A DNA stretch of 64,000 bases from NCBI RefSeq assembly GCF_016888515.1, contig NZ_JAFEJK010000001.1, positions 1,893,475 to 1,957,474 of the forward strand, given 5' to 3'. A program made the translations under genes and the position numbers. The DNA comes from Shimia biformata. GTDB lineage: Bacteria > Pseudomonadota > Alphaproteobacteria > Rhodobacterales > Rhodobacteraceae. Positions 54,841 to 63,393 of the stretch are shown here, one piece after another (within the stretch, counting starts at the first letter, position 1; every line of letters begins with the position of its first letter). Below the pieces are notes generated by a model. That model was not told the DNA's origin, did no database searches, and was given only the letters and a program-made list of their open reading frames with translations.

Positions 54841-56202
54841 TCAGTATCCCCCTTTGAGCGGGCTCAGCGCCGCGACCTCGCGCATCTTGGCGCGCACGGC
54901 CCAGTCCGCGCCGAAGCCGTATCGCGCCCAGCCCAGACTGTCCACCCGGACGCTGCGTGCCTCTTCGCTGCGGTTGACCAGTTGCAGCGCCTCGGCGCGC
55001 AACAGCATCAGCGTCGACAACAGCGCGGCGTTTTCGAACTGTGCCGCCTCGTCGATGCGGGGGGTGACAAGGGCCAGCGCCTCGGTGCCGCGCCCGGCCG
55101 AAATCGCATAGGCCGCAAGCTGCGTGGCGACAAAACCGTGATGCGGGCCAGAGAAGGGGAACTGGCGGTAATAGCGGTCGGCAAGCAGGAAATGGGTATG
55201 GGCCTGATCGGAATCATAGGATTGCATCAGGCGGCCATTGGCATAGTGGCTGAAGGCCAGCCGGTGATCGTGCCAGCCCTCGTTCTTGGCGATCAGCAAC
55301 GCCCGCGACGCGGCGGCCCGGCGATTGGGGCCACTGGTGCCGGGGCCAAGCGCGGTCTGGATCGCATCGACCCAGGACGCGGGCGTCGGGCTCAGACGAT
55401 AGGATCCGCGTCCCTCACCACCGGGATTGTGCCGCGCCAGGATCGCCGGAAGGCGTTTGGCCACTTCGTTGCGGGTCATGCCCGATTGCAGCGCCGGATC
55501 GTAATAGGCGCGCAGCATCAGCATGTCGAACCCGGTCAGGACGGCGTGGATATTGTCGTCATTGAAGATACTGTCGGGCAGCCGATAGAGGTCATTGAGC
55601 GGCCCCAGCGCCTGTGCCAGTTCTTCATGCAGACAGTCGCGCACCTCTTGCGGGCTGACATCGTTGGGCACAAAAACAGCCATTTTCTGACGTGTTTTCA
55701 ACAGGCTCCAGTTCGTTGCTGATGTGCGGCGCGCGTTGCGATACTGCGAGATGGACGAGATATTGGGCACCACGAAACAGGCCGCCTGCGGCAGCGCCTG
55801 CCGGATCTTGGCACGGGATACAGCCTCGATGGTGATATTGGCGCCGGGGTTCGAGGTTTCCGAGATGTTGATCCCGGCCTCGGTCCTCAGCCGGTGCAGC
55901 AGCCGCGTCAGGTCAGCGCGCAGCGTTGCCGGCGGGCGCCCGGTCACGCGAACGGTGATCGGTCCTTCGAAACGGGTAAAACGGTCAAGCTGACGCCCGC
56001 TTTCCATGCGGAAGGCAAGGTCGAGGAAATCGCGCGACATGTCCCGGTTGGACCGCTGCGGGCGCACCGGCTGGGGCGTCGCAAAGACTTTCATCGGCGG
56101 AAGGGTTGTGTCCGCAATGGCCGCGCGAGTCGGCGCTTCGGATTGCATCCCCGACGTGCAGGCGCCCAAGAGGGCAACAAATGATAAAACCAACAAACGC
56201 AT
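54841..56202 (-). CDS. DUF2927 family lipoprotein
   Basis: A 453-residue protein with a lipoprotein signal (MRLLVLSFVALLGAC). The DUF2927 domain occupies about residues 50-260 (SRDFLDLAFRMESGRQLDRF, then VRDCLHEELAQALGPLNDLY). A C-terminal helical part follows, with TPR-like repeats. The HEELAQ motif resembles a degenerate zinc-protease motif. Envelope-located; role unknown. It forms a minus-strand run with the small membrane protein and VWA protein. Confidence 0.84.
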   Translation of the reverse strand: MRLLVLSFVALLGACTSGMQSEAPTRAAIADTTLPPMKVFATPQPVRPQRSNRDMSRDFLDLAFRMESGRQLDRFTRFEGPITVRVTGRPPATLRADLTRLLHRLRTEAGINISETSNPGANITIEAVSRAKIRQALPQAACFVVPNISSISQYRNARRTSATNWSLLKTRQKMAVFVPNDVSPQEVRDCLHEELAQALGPLNDLYRLPDSIFNDDNIHAVLTGFDMLMLRAYYDPALQSGMTRNEVAKRLPAILARHNPGGEGRGSYRLSPTPASWVDAIQTALGPGTSGPNRRAAASRALLIAKNEGWHDHRLAFSHYANGRLMQSYDSDQAHTHFLLADRYYRQFPFSGPHHGFVATQLAAYAISAGRGTEALALVTPRIDEAAQFENAALLSTLMLLRAEALQLVNRSEEARSVRVDSLGWARYGFGADWAVRAKMREVAALSPLKGGY

Positions 56203-56208
56203 GAACTG

Positions 56209-56673
56209 TCAGACTACCCTGTCATACCGGATAAAAGGAGTCTTTGTGCCGATGCGGTCATACAATTTTCGCGCCGTGTGGTTGAATTCCTGTGTCAGCC
56301 AATAGACCGACGGCGCGCCGGCGTCGTCCGCGGCGGCATAAACCGCCTCGATCAGCTTGCGTCCGACACCCTGGCCGCGCACATTAGGATCGGCATACAA
56401 GTCCTGAAGATAACACACATTTTCTACTTTCCACGCATGGCGGTGAAACAGGTAATGCGTCAGGCCGACAAGCCCGTTTTCACCCTCGGCCACCAGGCAG
56501 GAATAATCCTGCGCATCATCGCCCAGCAAACGGGCAAAGGTCGAGGCATAGACCGTTTCCGGCACGCCGGACTCGTAAAACTCAAGGTATGCGGTCCAAA
56601 GACGGCGCCATTCGGCCTGGTCTTCCTCACGCAGCGGGCGGATCTTCACCTGCCCGGTGTCCTTCAATGTCAC
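56209..56673 (-). CDS. GNAT family N-acetyltransferase
   Basis: A 154-residue GNAT protein. The acetyl-CoA-binding motif is clear in VRGQGVGRKLIEAV, with the beta-strand CYLQDLYADPN before it and NHTARKLYDRIG after. Its acceptor is unknown. It stands between MoxR and the DUF2927 gene, seven bases before the latter. Confidence 0.86.
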   Translation of the reverse strand: MTLKDTGQVKIRPLREEDQAEWRRLWTAYLEFYESGVPETVYASTFARLLGDDAQDYSCLVAEGENGLVGLTHYLFHRHAWKVENVCYLQDLYADPNVRGQGVGRKLIEAVYAAADDAGAPSVYWLTQEFNHTARKLYDRIGTKTPFIRYDRVV

Positions 56674-56828
56674 TTTGAAAATTCCCTGTCCCTGAAATAC
56701 GTCGCCGCCGCAGCACCCTGAACCCTAGCATGCCCTGCGGCTGCGGCAACAATATGTCCTGCAGGCGGCAGGCCTGGGCGCTGCGCGTGTTCTTCCGGGT
56801 CCCACGTTTCACCACGAGACCCCGTCGA

Positions 56829-57668
56829 TCAGCGCCCCGACCGCGCCATGAACGCCAGCCGTTCAAACAGATGCACGTCCCGTTCGTTCTTCAGAAGCGC
56901 GCCATGCAGTTTCGGCAGCGCATTGGCACCGTCGCGCTTCAGGTCCTCGGGCGACAGGTCCTCGGCCAGAAGAAGTTTCAGCCAGTCCAGCACTTCCGAC
57001 GTCGACGGCTTTTTCTTCAACCCTGCGGTTTCGCGGATTTCATAGAACTGCGTCAGGGCCGTGGTCAGCAGCGCCTCTTTGATGCCGGGGTGATGCACCT
57101 CGACGATCTTTTTCATCGTCTCGGCATCAGGGAAGCGGATGTAATGAAAGAAACAGCGGCGCAGGAAAGCGTCGGGCAGTTCCTTTTCATTGTTCGAGGT
57201 GATGATCATGATCGGGCGGTGTTTCGCGCGGATCGTCTCGCCTGTTTCGTAGACATAGAACTCCATCTTATCGAGTTCCTGCAAAAGGTCGTTCGGGAAC
57301 TCGATATCGGCCTTGTCGATCTCGTCGATCAGCAGGACGACCTTCTCATCTGCCTCGAACGCTTCCCAAAGCTTGCCCTTCTTGATGTAGTTCTTGACGT
57401 CATGCACGCGTTCTTCGCCCAGCTGACTGTCCCGCAGCCGGCTGACGGCGTCGTATTCGTAAAGACCCTGCTGTGCCTTGGTGGTCGACTTGATGTTCCA
57501 CTCGATGATCCGAAGCCCCAGCGCCTCGGCGACCTGGCGCGCCAGCTCGGTCTTGCCGGTGCCGGGTTCGCCCTTGACCAGCAGCGGACGCTCAAGCGCA
57601 ACCGCCGCGTTCACCGCGATTGTAAGGTCGTCAGTGGCGACATAATCGCGTGTGCCTTCGAATTTCAT
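56829..57668 (-). CDS. MoxR-family AAA+ ATPase
   Basis: A 279-residue MoxR ATPase. Walker A is GEPGTGKT (residues 33-40), Walker B is VVLLIDEIDKAD, and sensor 1 lies in IMIITSNNEKELPD. The ATG at 57668 has AGGA seven bases upstream. Partners are normally VWA proteins such as the one at 53482. The intervening DUF2927, small membrane and GNAT genes may belong to the same function. Confidence 0.92.
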   Translation of the reverse strand: MKFEGTRDYVATDDLTIAVNAAVALERPLLVKGEPGTGKTELARQVAEALGLRIIEWNIKSTTKAQQGLYEYDAVSRLRDSQLGEERVHDVKNYIKKGKLWEAFEADEKVVLLIDEIDKADIEFPNDLLQELDKMEFYVYETGETIRAKHRPIMIITSNNEKELPDAFLRRCFFHYIRFPDAETMKKIVEVHHPGIKEALLTTALTQFYEIRETAGLKKKPSTSEVLDWLKLLLAEDLSPEDLKRDGANALPKLHGALLKNERDVHLFERLAFMARSGR

Positions 57669-57851
57669 GCCGTTTCCTACAGTTAATCCTGATCCGTCCG
57701 GCACCCTATCGTGAACAAAATTTCACCGCAATGCGGTGTTATGGGGTAGTGACAATCCCCCAATGCTGGGGTAATCCAGCGCCATTCAGAGGGGGGCGAA
57801 ATGTCTGGAACGAATATTTTGAAGGACGTTAGCCACGAAGAGGGAGCAGAC

Positions 57852-58274
57852 ATGAAGGCCGAGACTTTCCTGCCCGACGACTATCGTCCAGCAGAAGACG
57901 AACCGTTCATGAATGAACGCCAGATCGAGTATTTCCGCCGGAAACTGATCAATTGGAAAAACGAACTCCTGGATGACAGCCGCGATACGATCGAGGGATT
58001 GCAGGAAAGCACCCGCAATATTCCCGATGTCGCGGACCGGGCGTCCGAAGAAACCGATCGTGCGCTGGAACTGCGCACGCGCGACCGCCAGCGCAAGCTG
58101 GTCGCCAAGATCGACTCGGCCCTGCGCCGCATCGACGAAGGTGAATACGGCTATTGCGAGGTGACCGGAGAGCCGATTTCGCTGAAGCGTCTGGATGCGC
58201 GTCCGATCGCCACCATGAGCCTTGAGGCGCAAGAGCGTCACGAGCGCCGCGAAAAAGTCCACCGCGACGATTGA
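57852..58274 (+). CDS. dksA: DksA/TraR-type transcription factor, one-cysteine form
   Basis: A 140-residue protein that, in E. coli, binds RNA polymerase with ppGpp. The coiled coil spans residues 25-98 and its tip has the required acidic motif D59-x-x-D62-x-Ala64 (PDVADRA). The zinc finger is nearly lost: only Cys102 remains, with Thr105, Ser123 and Ala126 at the other positions. This matches the zinc-independent homologue known from Rhodobacter sphaeroides. GAGGGAG precedes ATG 57852; an ATG at 57801 with its own strong site would add 17 residues. Confidence 0.92.
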   Translation: MKAETFLPDDYRPAEDEPFMNERQIEYFRRKLINWKNELLDDSRDTIEGLQESTRNIPDVADRASEETDRALELRTRDRQRKLVAKIDSALRRIDEGEYGYCEVTGEPISLKRLDARPIATMSLEAQERHERREKVHRDD

Positions 58275-58344
58275 TCCCATGGTGGGAACCAGAAAGTGAA
58301 GCGCCGGGGCTTTTGCCTCGGCGTTTTTCGTTTCAAATGGGGGC

Positions 58345-59523
58345 ATGGATTTGAACGCAACCAAGGTCACGATCATCGGCGCCGGAATCGGCGGGCTGAC
58401 CGCCGCCATCGCGCTCTGCCGCCGTGGGGCGGATGTCACCGTGCTGGAACAGTCCGACGCCATCACCGAAGTCGGCGCCGGTATCCAGGTCAGCCCGAAC
58501 GGGATCGCCGTGCTGCGGGCGCTGGGTCTGGAAGACGCGCTTCGGGTTCAGGCGGTGCAGGCCCGCGCGATCGAGTTGCGAAACCATGCCGATGCGCGGC
58601 TTGTGGCGCGGCTTGATCTTGGGCTGTTGCCCGCTGACCAGCCCTATTTCTTTGTGCATCGCGCCGACCTGATCGACATTCTTGCCGGGGCCGCGCGCGA
58701 GGCCGGTGTGAAAATCCGTCTGTTGCAGAAGGTCGATACCATCGAACCCGGCCCGCATCCGGTGGTGCGGTTGGAAAACGGCGACGCGATTGCCTCGGAT
58801 CTGGTCGTTGGGGCGGACGGGCTGCATTCGCGGCTGCGCCCGGTCCTGAACGGCACCTTGGCCCCGTTTTTCACCCGCCAGACCGCGTGGCGCGCCACCG
58901 TGCCCAACGGTTTTGGCCACCCCAACCTGACCCGCGTTCATATGGGCCCGAAAAGCCATATCGTCAGCTACCCGCTGCGGCAGGGCAAACTGGTCAATAT
59001 CGTCGCCGTGCGGGAAGAGGTCGACTGGGTCGAGGAAAGCTGGAGCCATCAGGACGATCCCGCCCATCTGCGCCTTGCCTTTTCGCATTACAGCGCCGAG
59101 GTGCGCGAGATGCTGAAGCGCGTCGAGACCGTGGGCTATTGGGGGCTGTTCCGCCATCCTGTCGCCAAGGTCTGGCACCGTGACAATACCGTGCTGCTGG
59201 GCGACGCGGCGCATCCGACCCTGCCGTTCATGGCGCAGGGCGCGGTGATGGCAATGGAAGACGCCTGGGTGCTGGCCGATGCGCTTGGCACAGCGCCCTC
59301 AATCGACAGCGGTCTGGCCAGCTACCAGTCCCGCCGCGAGGACCGGGTCCGCAAGGTTGTCGAGACCGCCAATGGCAATGCCTGGAAATACCACCTGTCT
59401 TTCCCGCCAATGCGGTTTGCCGCCCATCTGGGGATGCGGGTGCTGTCGACCGTGGCGCCAAAACGCCTTTTGACCCAGTTCGACTGGATCTATCGCCACG
59501 ATGTGACCCGCGACGGCGGCTGA
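58345..59523 (+). CDS. FAD-dependent monooxygenase, salicylate hydroxylase-like
   Basis: A 392-residue class A flavoprotein monooxygenase. The FAD dinucleotide motif is IIGAGIGGLTAAIALCRRGA, the middle motif DLVVGADGLHSRLRP contacts NAD(P)H and FAD, and the GD motif is LLGDAAHPTLPFMAQGA. It has no membrane anchor. Sequence resembles aromatic hydroxylases and related enzymes, but the substrate is unassigned. A single gene between dksA and xth on converging strands. Confidence 0.88.
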   Translation: MDLNATKVTIIGAGIGGLTAAIALCRRGADVTVLEQSDAITEVGAGIQVSPNGIAVLRALGLEDALRVQAVQARAIELRNHADARLVARLDLGLLPADQPYFFVHRADLIDILAGAAREAGVKIRLLQKVDTIEPGPHPVVRLENGDAIASDLVVGADGLHSRLRPVLNGTLAPFFTRQTAWRATVPNGFGHPNLTRVHMGPKSHIVSYPLRQGKLVNIVAVREEVDWVEESWSHQDDPAHLRLAFSHYSAEVREMLKRVETVGYWGLFRHPVAKVWHRDNTVLLGDAAHPTLPFMAQGAVMAMEDAWVLADALGTAPSIDSGLASYQSRREDRVRKVVETANGNAWKYHLSFPPMRFAAHLGMRVLSTVAPKRLLTQFDWIYRHDVTRDGG

Positions 59524-59530
59524 GCGGGGC

Positions 59531-60310
59531 TCAGGCGTCCAGTTCGACCCAGACCGGCACGTGATCCGACGGTTTCGGACGGTTCCTGATGCCGCTGTCG
59601 ATCCCGACATCCGTCAGCAGGTCCGCGCATTGCGGGCTGAGCAGGAAATGGTCGATGCGGATGCCGTCATTCCTGTCCCACGCGCCGCCCTGGTAATCCC
59701 AGAACGAGTAATGGCCCGGCCCGGATACCCGCGCCCGGAACGCATCGGTGAAGCCCAGATTCACGAGCCGCCGGAACGCCGCGCGGCTTTCGGGCCGGGC
59801 CAGCGCATCCTCGCGCCATGCGTCGGGGCGCTTGGCATCCTCGTCCTGTGGAATGATGTTATAGTCACCCGCCATCAGGAACGGTTCCTCAGCCTCCAAC
59901 AGCTTTTGTGCATGGGCGTGAAGCCGCTCCATCCACGCCAGCTTGTAGTCGTATTTCGGCCCCGGCGCCGGGTTTCCGTTGGGCAGGTAAAGCCCGCAGA
60001 CCCGCACCGCACGGTCGCCAATTACCGTGGCTTCGATCCAGCGCGCCTGCTCATCCGTGTCATCTCCGGGCAGGCCGCGAGTCACATCTTCCAGCGGCAG
60101 CTTTGACAGGATCGCGACTCCGTTGAATGATTTCTGTCCATGGGTTTCCACCTGGTAACCACGTTCCTCGAAGACCTCCTTGGGAAAGCCTTCGTCAACC
60201 GACTTGATTTCCTGCAGGAGCGCGACATCCGGCTGTGCTTCGTCCAGCCAGTCCGGGAGCGCCTGAATGCGCGCCTTGATCCCGTTGATGTTGAAGGTCG
60301 CGATTTTCAT
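59531..60310 (-). CDS. xth: exodeoxyribonuclease III
   Basis: A 259-residue AP endonuclease/3' exonuclease in base-excision repair. Signatures: KIATFNINGIKAR at the start, the metal-binding Glu in ALLQEIKSVDE, FMAGDYNIIPQDED, and the His-Asp pair in SDHVPVWV. Length matches the ExoA-type family. It converges with the FAD monooxygenase gene with eight bases between. Confidence 0.95.
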   Translation of the reverse strand: MKIATFNINGIKARIQALPDWLDEAQPDVALLQEIKSVDEGFPKEVFEERGYQVETHGQKSFNGVAILSKLPLEDVTRGLPGDDTDEQARWIEATVIGDRAVRVCGLYLPNGNPAPGPKYDYKLAWMERLHAHAQKLLEAEEPFLMAGDYNIIPQDEDAKRPDAWREDALARPESRAAFRRLVNLGFTDAFRARVSGPGHYSFWDYQGGAWDRNDGIRIDHFLLSPQCADLLTDVGIDSGIRNRPKPSDHVPVWVELDA

Positions 60311-60694
60311 CTGTCAGCACTCCGTTTCCTGTCCCGACTTGTATCCCGCACCGGGCCGCGGCTGGCAAGGCTTGGCCGTCCGGGGGTGAAAATGAATCAC
60401 TTTGCCGCCCCGAAATCCGGGCGGCCGATGGCCCGGTTCGTCCCGATTTTTCGGCCGGAACCCAAGGGTGATTCTCCACTGATTTGGTGCTGCCTCGAAT
60501 GCCTGTCCGCAAGAATCGGGCAAAAATGTGGCAAATCGAAATATTTTGAAAATACAATAAAAACAATGACTTGCGGATCATGGAATCGGCGAGTCAAGAC
60601 GGAAAATGACACGCATAGCAAGAAAAATGATTTTGAGAAACCCGGTAAGGGTGCAAGCGTTGAGTCGTTCAAAACACCAACTGGAGGACTACCA
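60311..60694. other. gene-free AT-rich region before the repeat-protein gene
   Basis: These 384 bases hold no convincing reading frame. The right half is unusually rich in A and T for this genome (for example TATTTTGAAAATACAATAAA at 60544-60563), with a short palindrome TATTTTGAAAATA. A GACTTGC/GCGAGTC pair may form a weak hairpin around 60575-60600. I see no certain promoter, but it is the likely control region of the cassette that follows. Confidence 0.5.
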
Positions 60695-61300
60695 ATGCTC
60701 GCCAAAAAATCCGCTCAACTGGTTAACGAAACGTTTGCAAACCGTGCGGCAACACGCAGCGGCACCAGCATCCACGATGGGCTGGAAACGGGGCTGTTCA
60801 CGTCCGGCCTGTCTGCCGATGCAAGTGATGCGCTGATGGGGGACGCGACCGAGATGTTCACCTCGGGCCTGGTTCAGGCATTCACCTCGGGACTGGAAAG
60901 CAAGGGCACCGATGCCACCGTCGGCGACGCCGTCGAAATGTACACCTCGGGCCTGACCCAGATGTTTACTTCGGGCCTCGAAGCATCCGGTAATTCAACC
61001 ACAGCGGGCGACTCGGTCGAGATGTTCACCTCGGGTTTGACCCAAATGTACACCTCGGGCCTGGCTCCGGCGGCCAATGCCGACGCTACTTCGGGCGAAG
61101 GGCTTGAAATGTTCACCTCGGGTCTTTCGGCAAAATCCGACGACGCGGCCACCGGCGACGCGGTCGAAATGTACACCTCGGGCCTGACTCAAATGTACAC
61201 CTCTGGCCTGACCCAGATGTTCACCTCTGGTCTGGCCCCGCAGGAAGAAGCCAAGGCCGAAACCGGGGAAGGCACCGCGCTGTTCACCTCGGGCCTCTGA
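60695..61300 (+). CDS. repeat protein with twelve [FY]TSGL motifs
   Basis: A 201-residue protein. Residues 1-33 are a distinct N-terminus (KKSAQLVNETFANRAATRSG). TSGL then begins at residues 36, 56, 64, 84, 92, 112, 120, 141, 161, 169, 177 and 198: spacings 20, 8, 20, 8, 20, 8, 21, 20, 8, 8, 21. Each pentapeptide is FTSGL or YTSGL, usually after Met, joined in pairs by TQ and separated by acidic spacers (DATVGDAVE). The last repeat is the C-terminus. There is no cysteine, signal peptide or membrane helix. GGAGG precedes the ATG. Codons vary between copies at silent positions, so the peptide is conserved. A repeated precursor peptide, a binding scaffold or a structural protein are all possible. 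Confidence 0.85.
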   Translation: MLAKKSAQLVNETFANRAATRSGTSIHDGLETGLFTSGLSADASDALMGDATEMFTSGLVQAFTSGLESKGTDATVGDAVEMYTSGLTQMFTSGLEASGNSTTAGDSVEMFTSGLTQMYTSGLAPAANADATSGEGLEMFTSGLSAKSDDAATGDAVEMYTSGLTQMYTSGLTQMFTSGLAPQEEAKAETGEGTALFTSGL

Positions 61301-61352
61301 TTGATCACTGGGACCGGGGCGTTTGGCCCAAAACCAATAAGGGAGAATTGAC

Positions 61353-62432
61353 ATGACCAATATCGTGACACTGAACGTCCCGTCCCAGCGGCAACCGGAC
61401 CCCGTCCGCCACGCAAGCCTGATGCAGAGCTTCGCCCTGCATCGGCGCTTTGGCGACGACGTGTTCTGGCTGAAGGAAAACGCCGAACTACTGAATATCC
61501 TGGAATGCACCGGGGCCGAGGTGTCGGAACAGGGGCTGGCCGCCTATGCCGGGTTCTATCGCGACGTCGAAAAGCGGCTTCAGTTCTTTCCGCAATACTA
61601 CCGCTTCCTGTTGTCGATCTGCCTTGATCTTGAGGACATCGGCTTTGAGGGCCGCAAATCCGAAGTGCTGGTCCGCTGGGCCGCGCAATCCGGTCTGGCC
61701 GAGGCCGAATTGTCGGACCTGCAACGTATGGAAGCGCGCCGGCTGATGATGCGGCGCGGGGTCGATCCCTTGCCGTTTGATGACGGGCTTGAGGACCGGA
61801 TGCGCCGCTTCATGGCGCGGTCGTCCACCTTCTCGATGCCGAACAAGAAGGCGGCGTATGAGCTGACCCACGCGGTTTTCTACCTGTCCGAATATGGCCG
61901 CCGCGATCCCGGTCTGGACCGCGACACAGCGACATCGCTTGAATTTGTCGGGGTCATGGCCTTCCTTGAACAGAATGCCGACCTTCTGGCCGAAGTCTGC
62001 GTCGCGCTGGTGCAGGGCGGGTTCGACGTGCCCGAGGCATGGTCGGACTGGCTGATCTCGCACACCCAGCGGTTCACCGTGGAAACCGGCGGGCAGACCA
62101 CCGGCCATGACGATTACCATGAATTCCTGGTCACCAACTGGATGCTGGCCGCCACCGGGCAGCGCGCCTTCGTGAAACCGCTGACGCCCGAGCGCATGGC
62201 GTTTTACCGCCCCGACGGGGTGGCGGGGCCGCTGCGCGAACTGTCGGAATGTATGTACAAGCTGGACGACCGCCGCTCGGCCGACTGGGAGGCGATGCGC
62301 CCTGTGGTCCTTGACCATATGTCCGAGGACGCCCGCCATGTCATCACCGAAGCTGAGGGATCCTGTCGCGATTTTGATGCGTTTTTCCAAGGGTTTGCAC
62401 GGGCAGGTAGCCTGTCAGGGGCGGCGCTGTGA
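61353..62432 (+). CDS. uncharacterised helical protein of the repeat-protein cassette
   Basis: A 359-residue, mostly alpha-helical soluble protein with no signal peptide. I do not recognise a domain with confidence; I tentatively link it to a domain of unknown function (DUF6902), unverified. Candidate metal or active-site residues are His173 in ELTHAVFYLSEYGRR and His252, His256 and Glu257 in GHDDYHEFLVTNWML. GGGAG precedes the ATG. It starts 52 bases after the repeat gene and its stop overlaps the transporter start, so the three genes form one operon. Confidence 0.75.
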   Translation: MTNIVTLNVPSQRQPDPVRHASLMQSFALHRRFGDDVFWLKENAELLNILECTGAEVSEQGLAAYAGFYRDVEKRLQFFPQYYRFLLSICLDLEDIGFEGRKSEVLVRWAAQSGLAEAELSDLQRMEARRLMMRRGVDPLPFDDGLEDRMRRFMARSSTFSMPNKKAAYELTHAVFYLSEYGRRDPGLDRDTATSLEFVGVMAFLEQNADLLAEVCVALVQGGFDVPEAWSDWLISHTQRFTVETGGQTTGHDDYHEFLVTNWMLAATGQRAFVKPLTPERMAFYRPDGVAGPLRELSECMYKLDDRRSADWEAMRPVVLDHMSEDARHVITEAEGSCRDFDAFFQGFARAGSLSGAAL

Positions 62433-63370
62433 TCGCCGTCCGCAATACCGCGCTTCTGGGGGCGGGGCTGACGCTGGCCTATACGCTGGCGATTTCCTGT
62501 GCTGATGCGATCACCAAGTTCATCGCCGCCGGCTATGCCGCGCCCCAGCTTTTCTGTCTCTCCGGCGCCATCGTCGCCTTGCTCAGCTGGCTTGGCGGTC
62601 GGGCCGGGCAGGGCAGGGCCGGGGGCAGGGGAAACCTGCGCACGATCTGTCCCCGCGCCATGGCGCTGCGGTCGGCGCTGACTGTCGCCGGGTCGGTTGC
62701 GTTTTTCTATGCGTTCAAACTGCTGCCCTTTGCAGAAGTCTTTGTTTTCATTGGCCTCATGCCGCTGTTTGCCGGGGTGTTTTCGGGCCTGATCCTGGGA
62801 GAACATGTGCGCCCCGTGGCCTGGACCGCGCTTCTGGCCGGGTTCCTAGGGGTTCTGTGCCTGTTCCCGGTTGGTGTCACGGCGATTTCCGCCGGGCATC
62901 TGGTGGCGCTGGCGGCCTCGGTTCTGGGGACGTTGTCGATGATTCTCGCCCGCTATATCGGGCGCTATGAAAGCAACGCGCTGGCGCAGGTTTTCTATCC
63001 CAACCTGTCCCTGTTCCTTGCCATGGCGCTGGCCTTGCCCTTTGTCTATCAGCCGATGGGCGCGGGCGATCTGGCCTGGGTTGTGGCCTATGCGGTGGCC
63101 CTGTTTGTCGCGCGCTGGCTTCTGGTGGTCGCGCTGCGCCACCTCGCGGCCTTTGCCGTGACCCCGCTTCTGAACTTCCAGTTTGTCTGGATGGTGGGCC
63201 TTGGCGCGGTGTTTTTCGGCGAATACCCAGCGGCCAACATCTATCTGGGCGTGGTGATCGTGGTCGCGGCGGGGCTGTTCCTGGTTTATGACCAGCTGGT
63301 TCCGGCAACCGCGAAACCCACCCGCATCCCGGCGATCCGCTTGCCGAGATTCGTCACGCAAAGAAGATGA
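62429..63370 (+). CDS. EamA/DMT-family transporter
   Basis: A 313-residue membrane protein with about ten helices in two EamA repeats (GAGLTLAYTLAISCADAITK, ALRSALTVAGSVAFFYAFKL, VFVFIGLMPLFAGVFSGLIL; second repeat LVALAASVLGTLSMILARYI, TPLLNFQFVWMVGLGAVFFG). Members export metabolites, amino acids or small peptides. The GTG start overlaps the preceding stop by four bases, tying it to the repeat-protein cassette, so export of a cassette product is the simplest inference. Confidence 0.85.
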   Translation: MIAVRNTALLGAGLTLAYTLAISCADAITKFIAAGYAAPQLFCLSGAIVALLSWLGGRAGQGRAGGRGNLRTICPRAMALRSALTVAGSVAFFYAFKLLPFAEVFVFIGLMPLFAGVFSGLILGEHVRPVAWTALLAGFLGVLCLFPVGVTAISAGHLVALAASVLGTLSMILARYIGRYESNALAQVFYPNLSLFLAMALALPFVYQPMGAGDLAWVVAYAVALFVARWLLVVALRHLAAFAVTPLLNFQFVWMVGLGAVFFGEYPAANIYLGVVIVVAAGLFLVYDQLVPATAKPTRIPAIRLPRFVTQRR

Positions 63371-63393
63371 AGTTCGGCCTGTAAGTCGCTCTA

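Noticed and set aside
53416-55722. 768-codon open frame on the plus strand
   Set aside because: It spans three well-supported minus-strand genes (VWA, the 55-residue protein, DUF2927) and its translation has a biased, low-complexity His/Gly/Arg composition.
60695-61300. CRISPR-like array
   Set aside because: The DNA repeats are short, coding, irregular at silent positions and unevenly spaced in the way expected of a protein repeat. No cas genes are present.
60874-61510. Minus-strand frames with RPEVYI/RPEVNI repeats opposite the TSGL protein
   Set aside because: The repetition mirrors the plus-strand repeats. The plus-strand frame has a good ribosome-binding site, an operon partner and silent codon variation; the minus frames have none of these.
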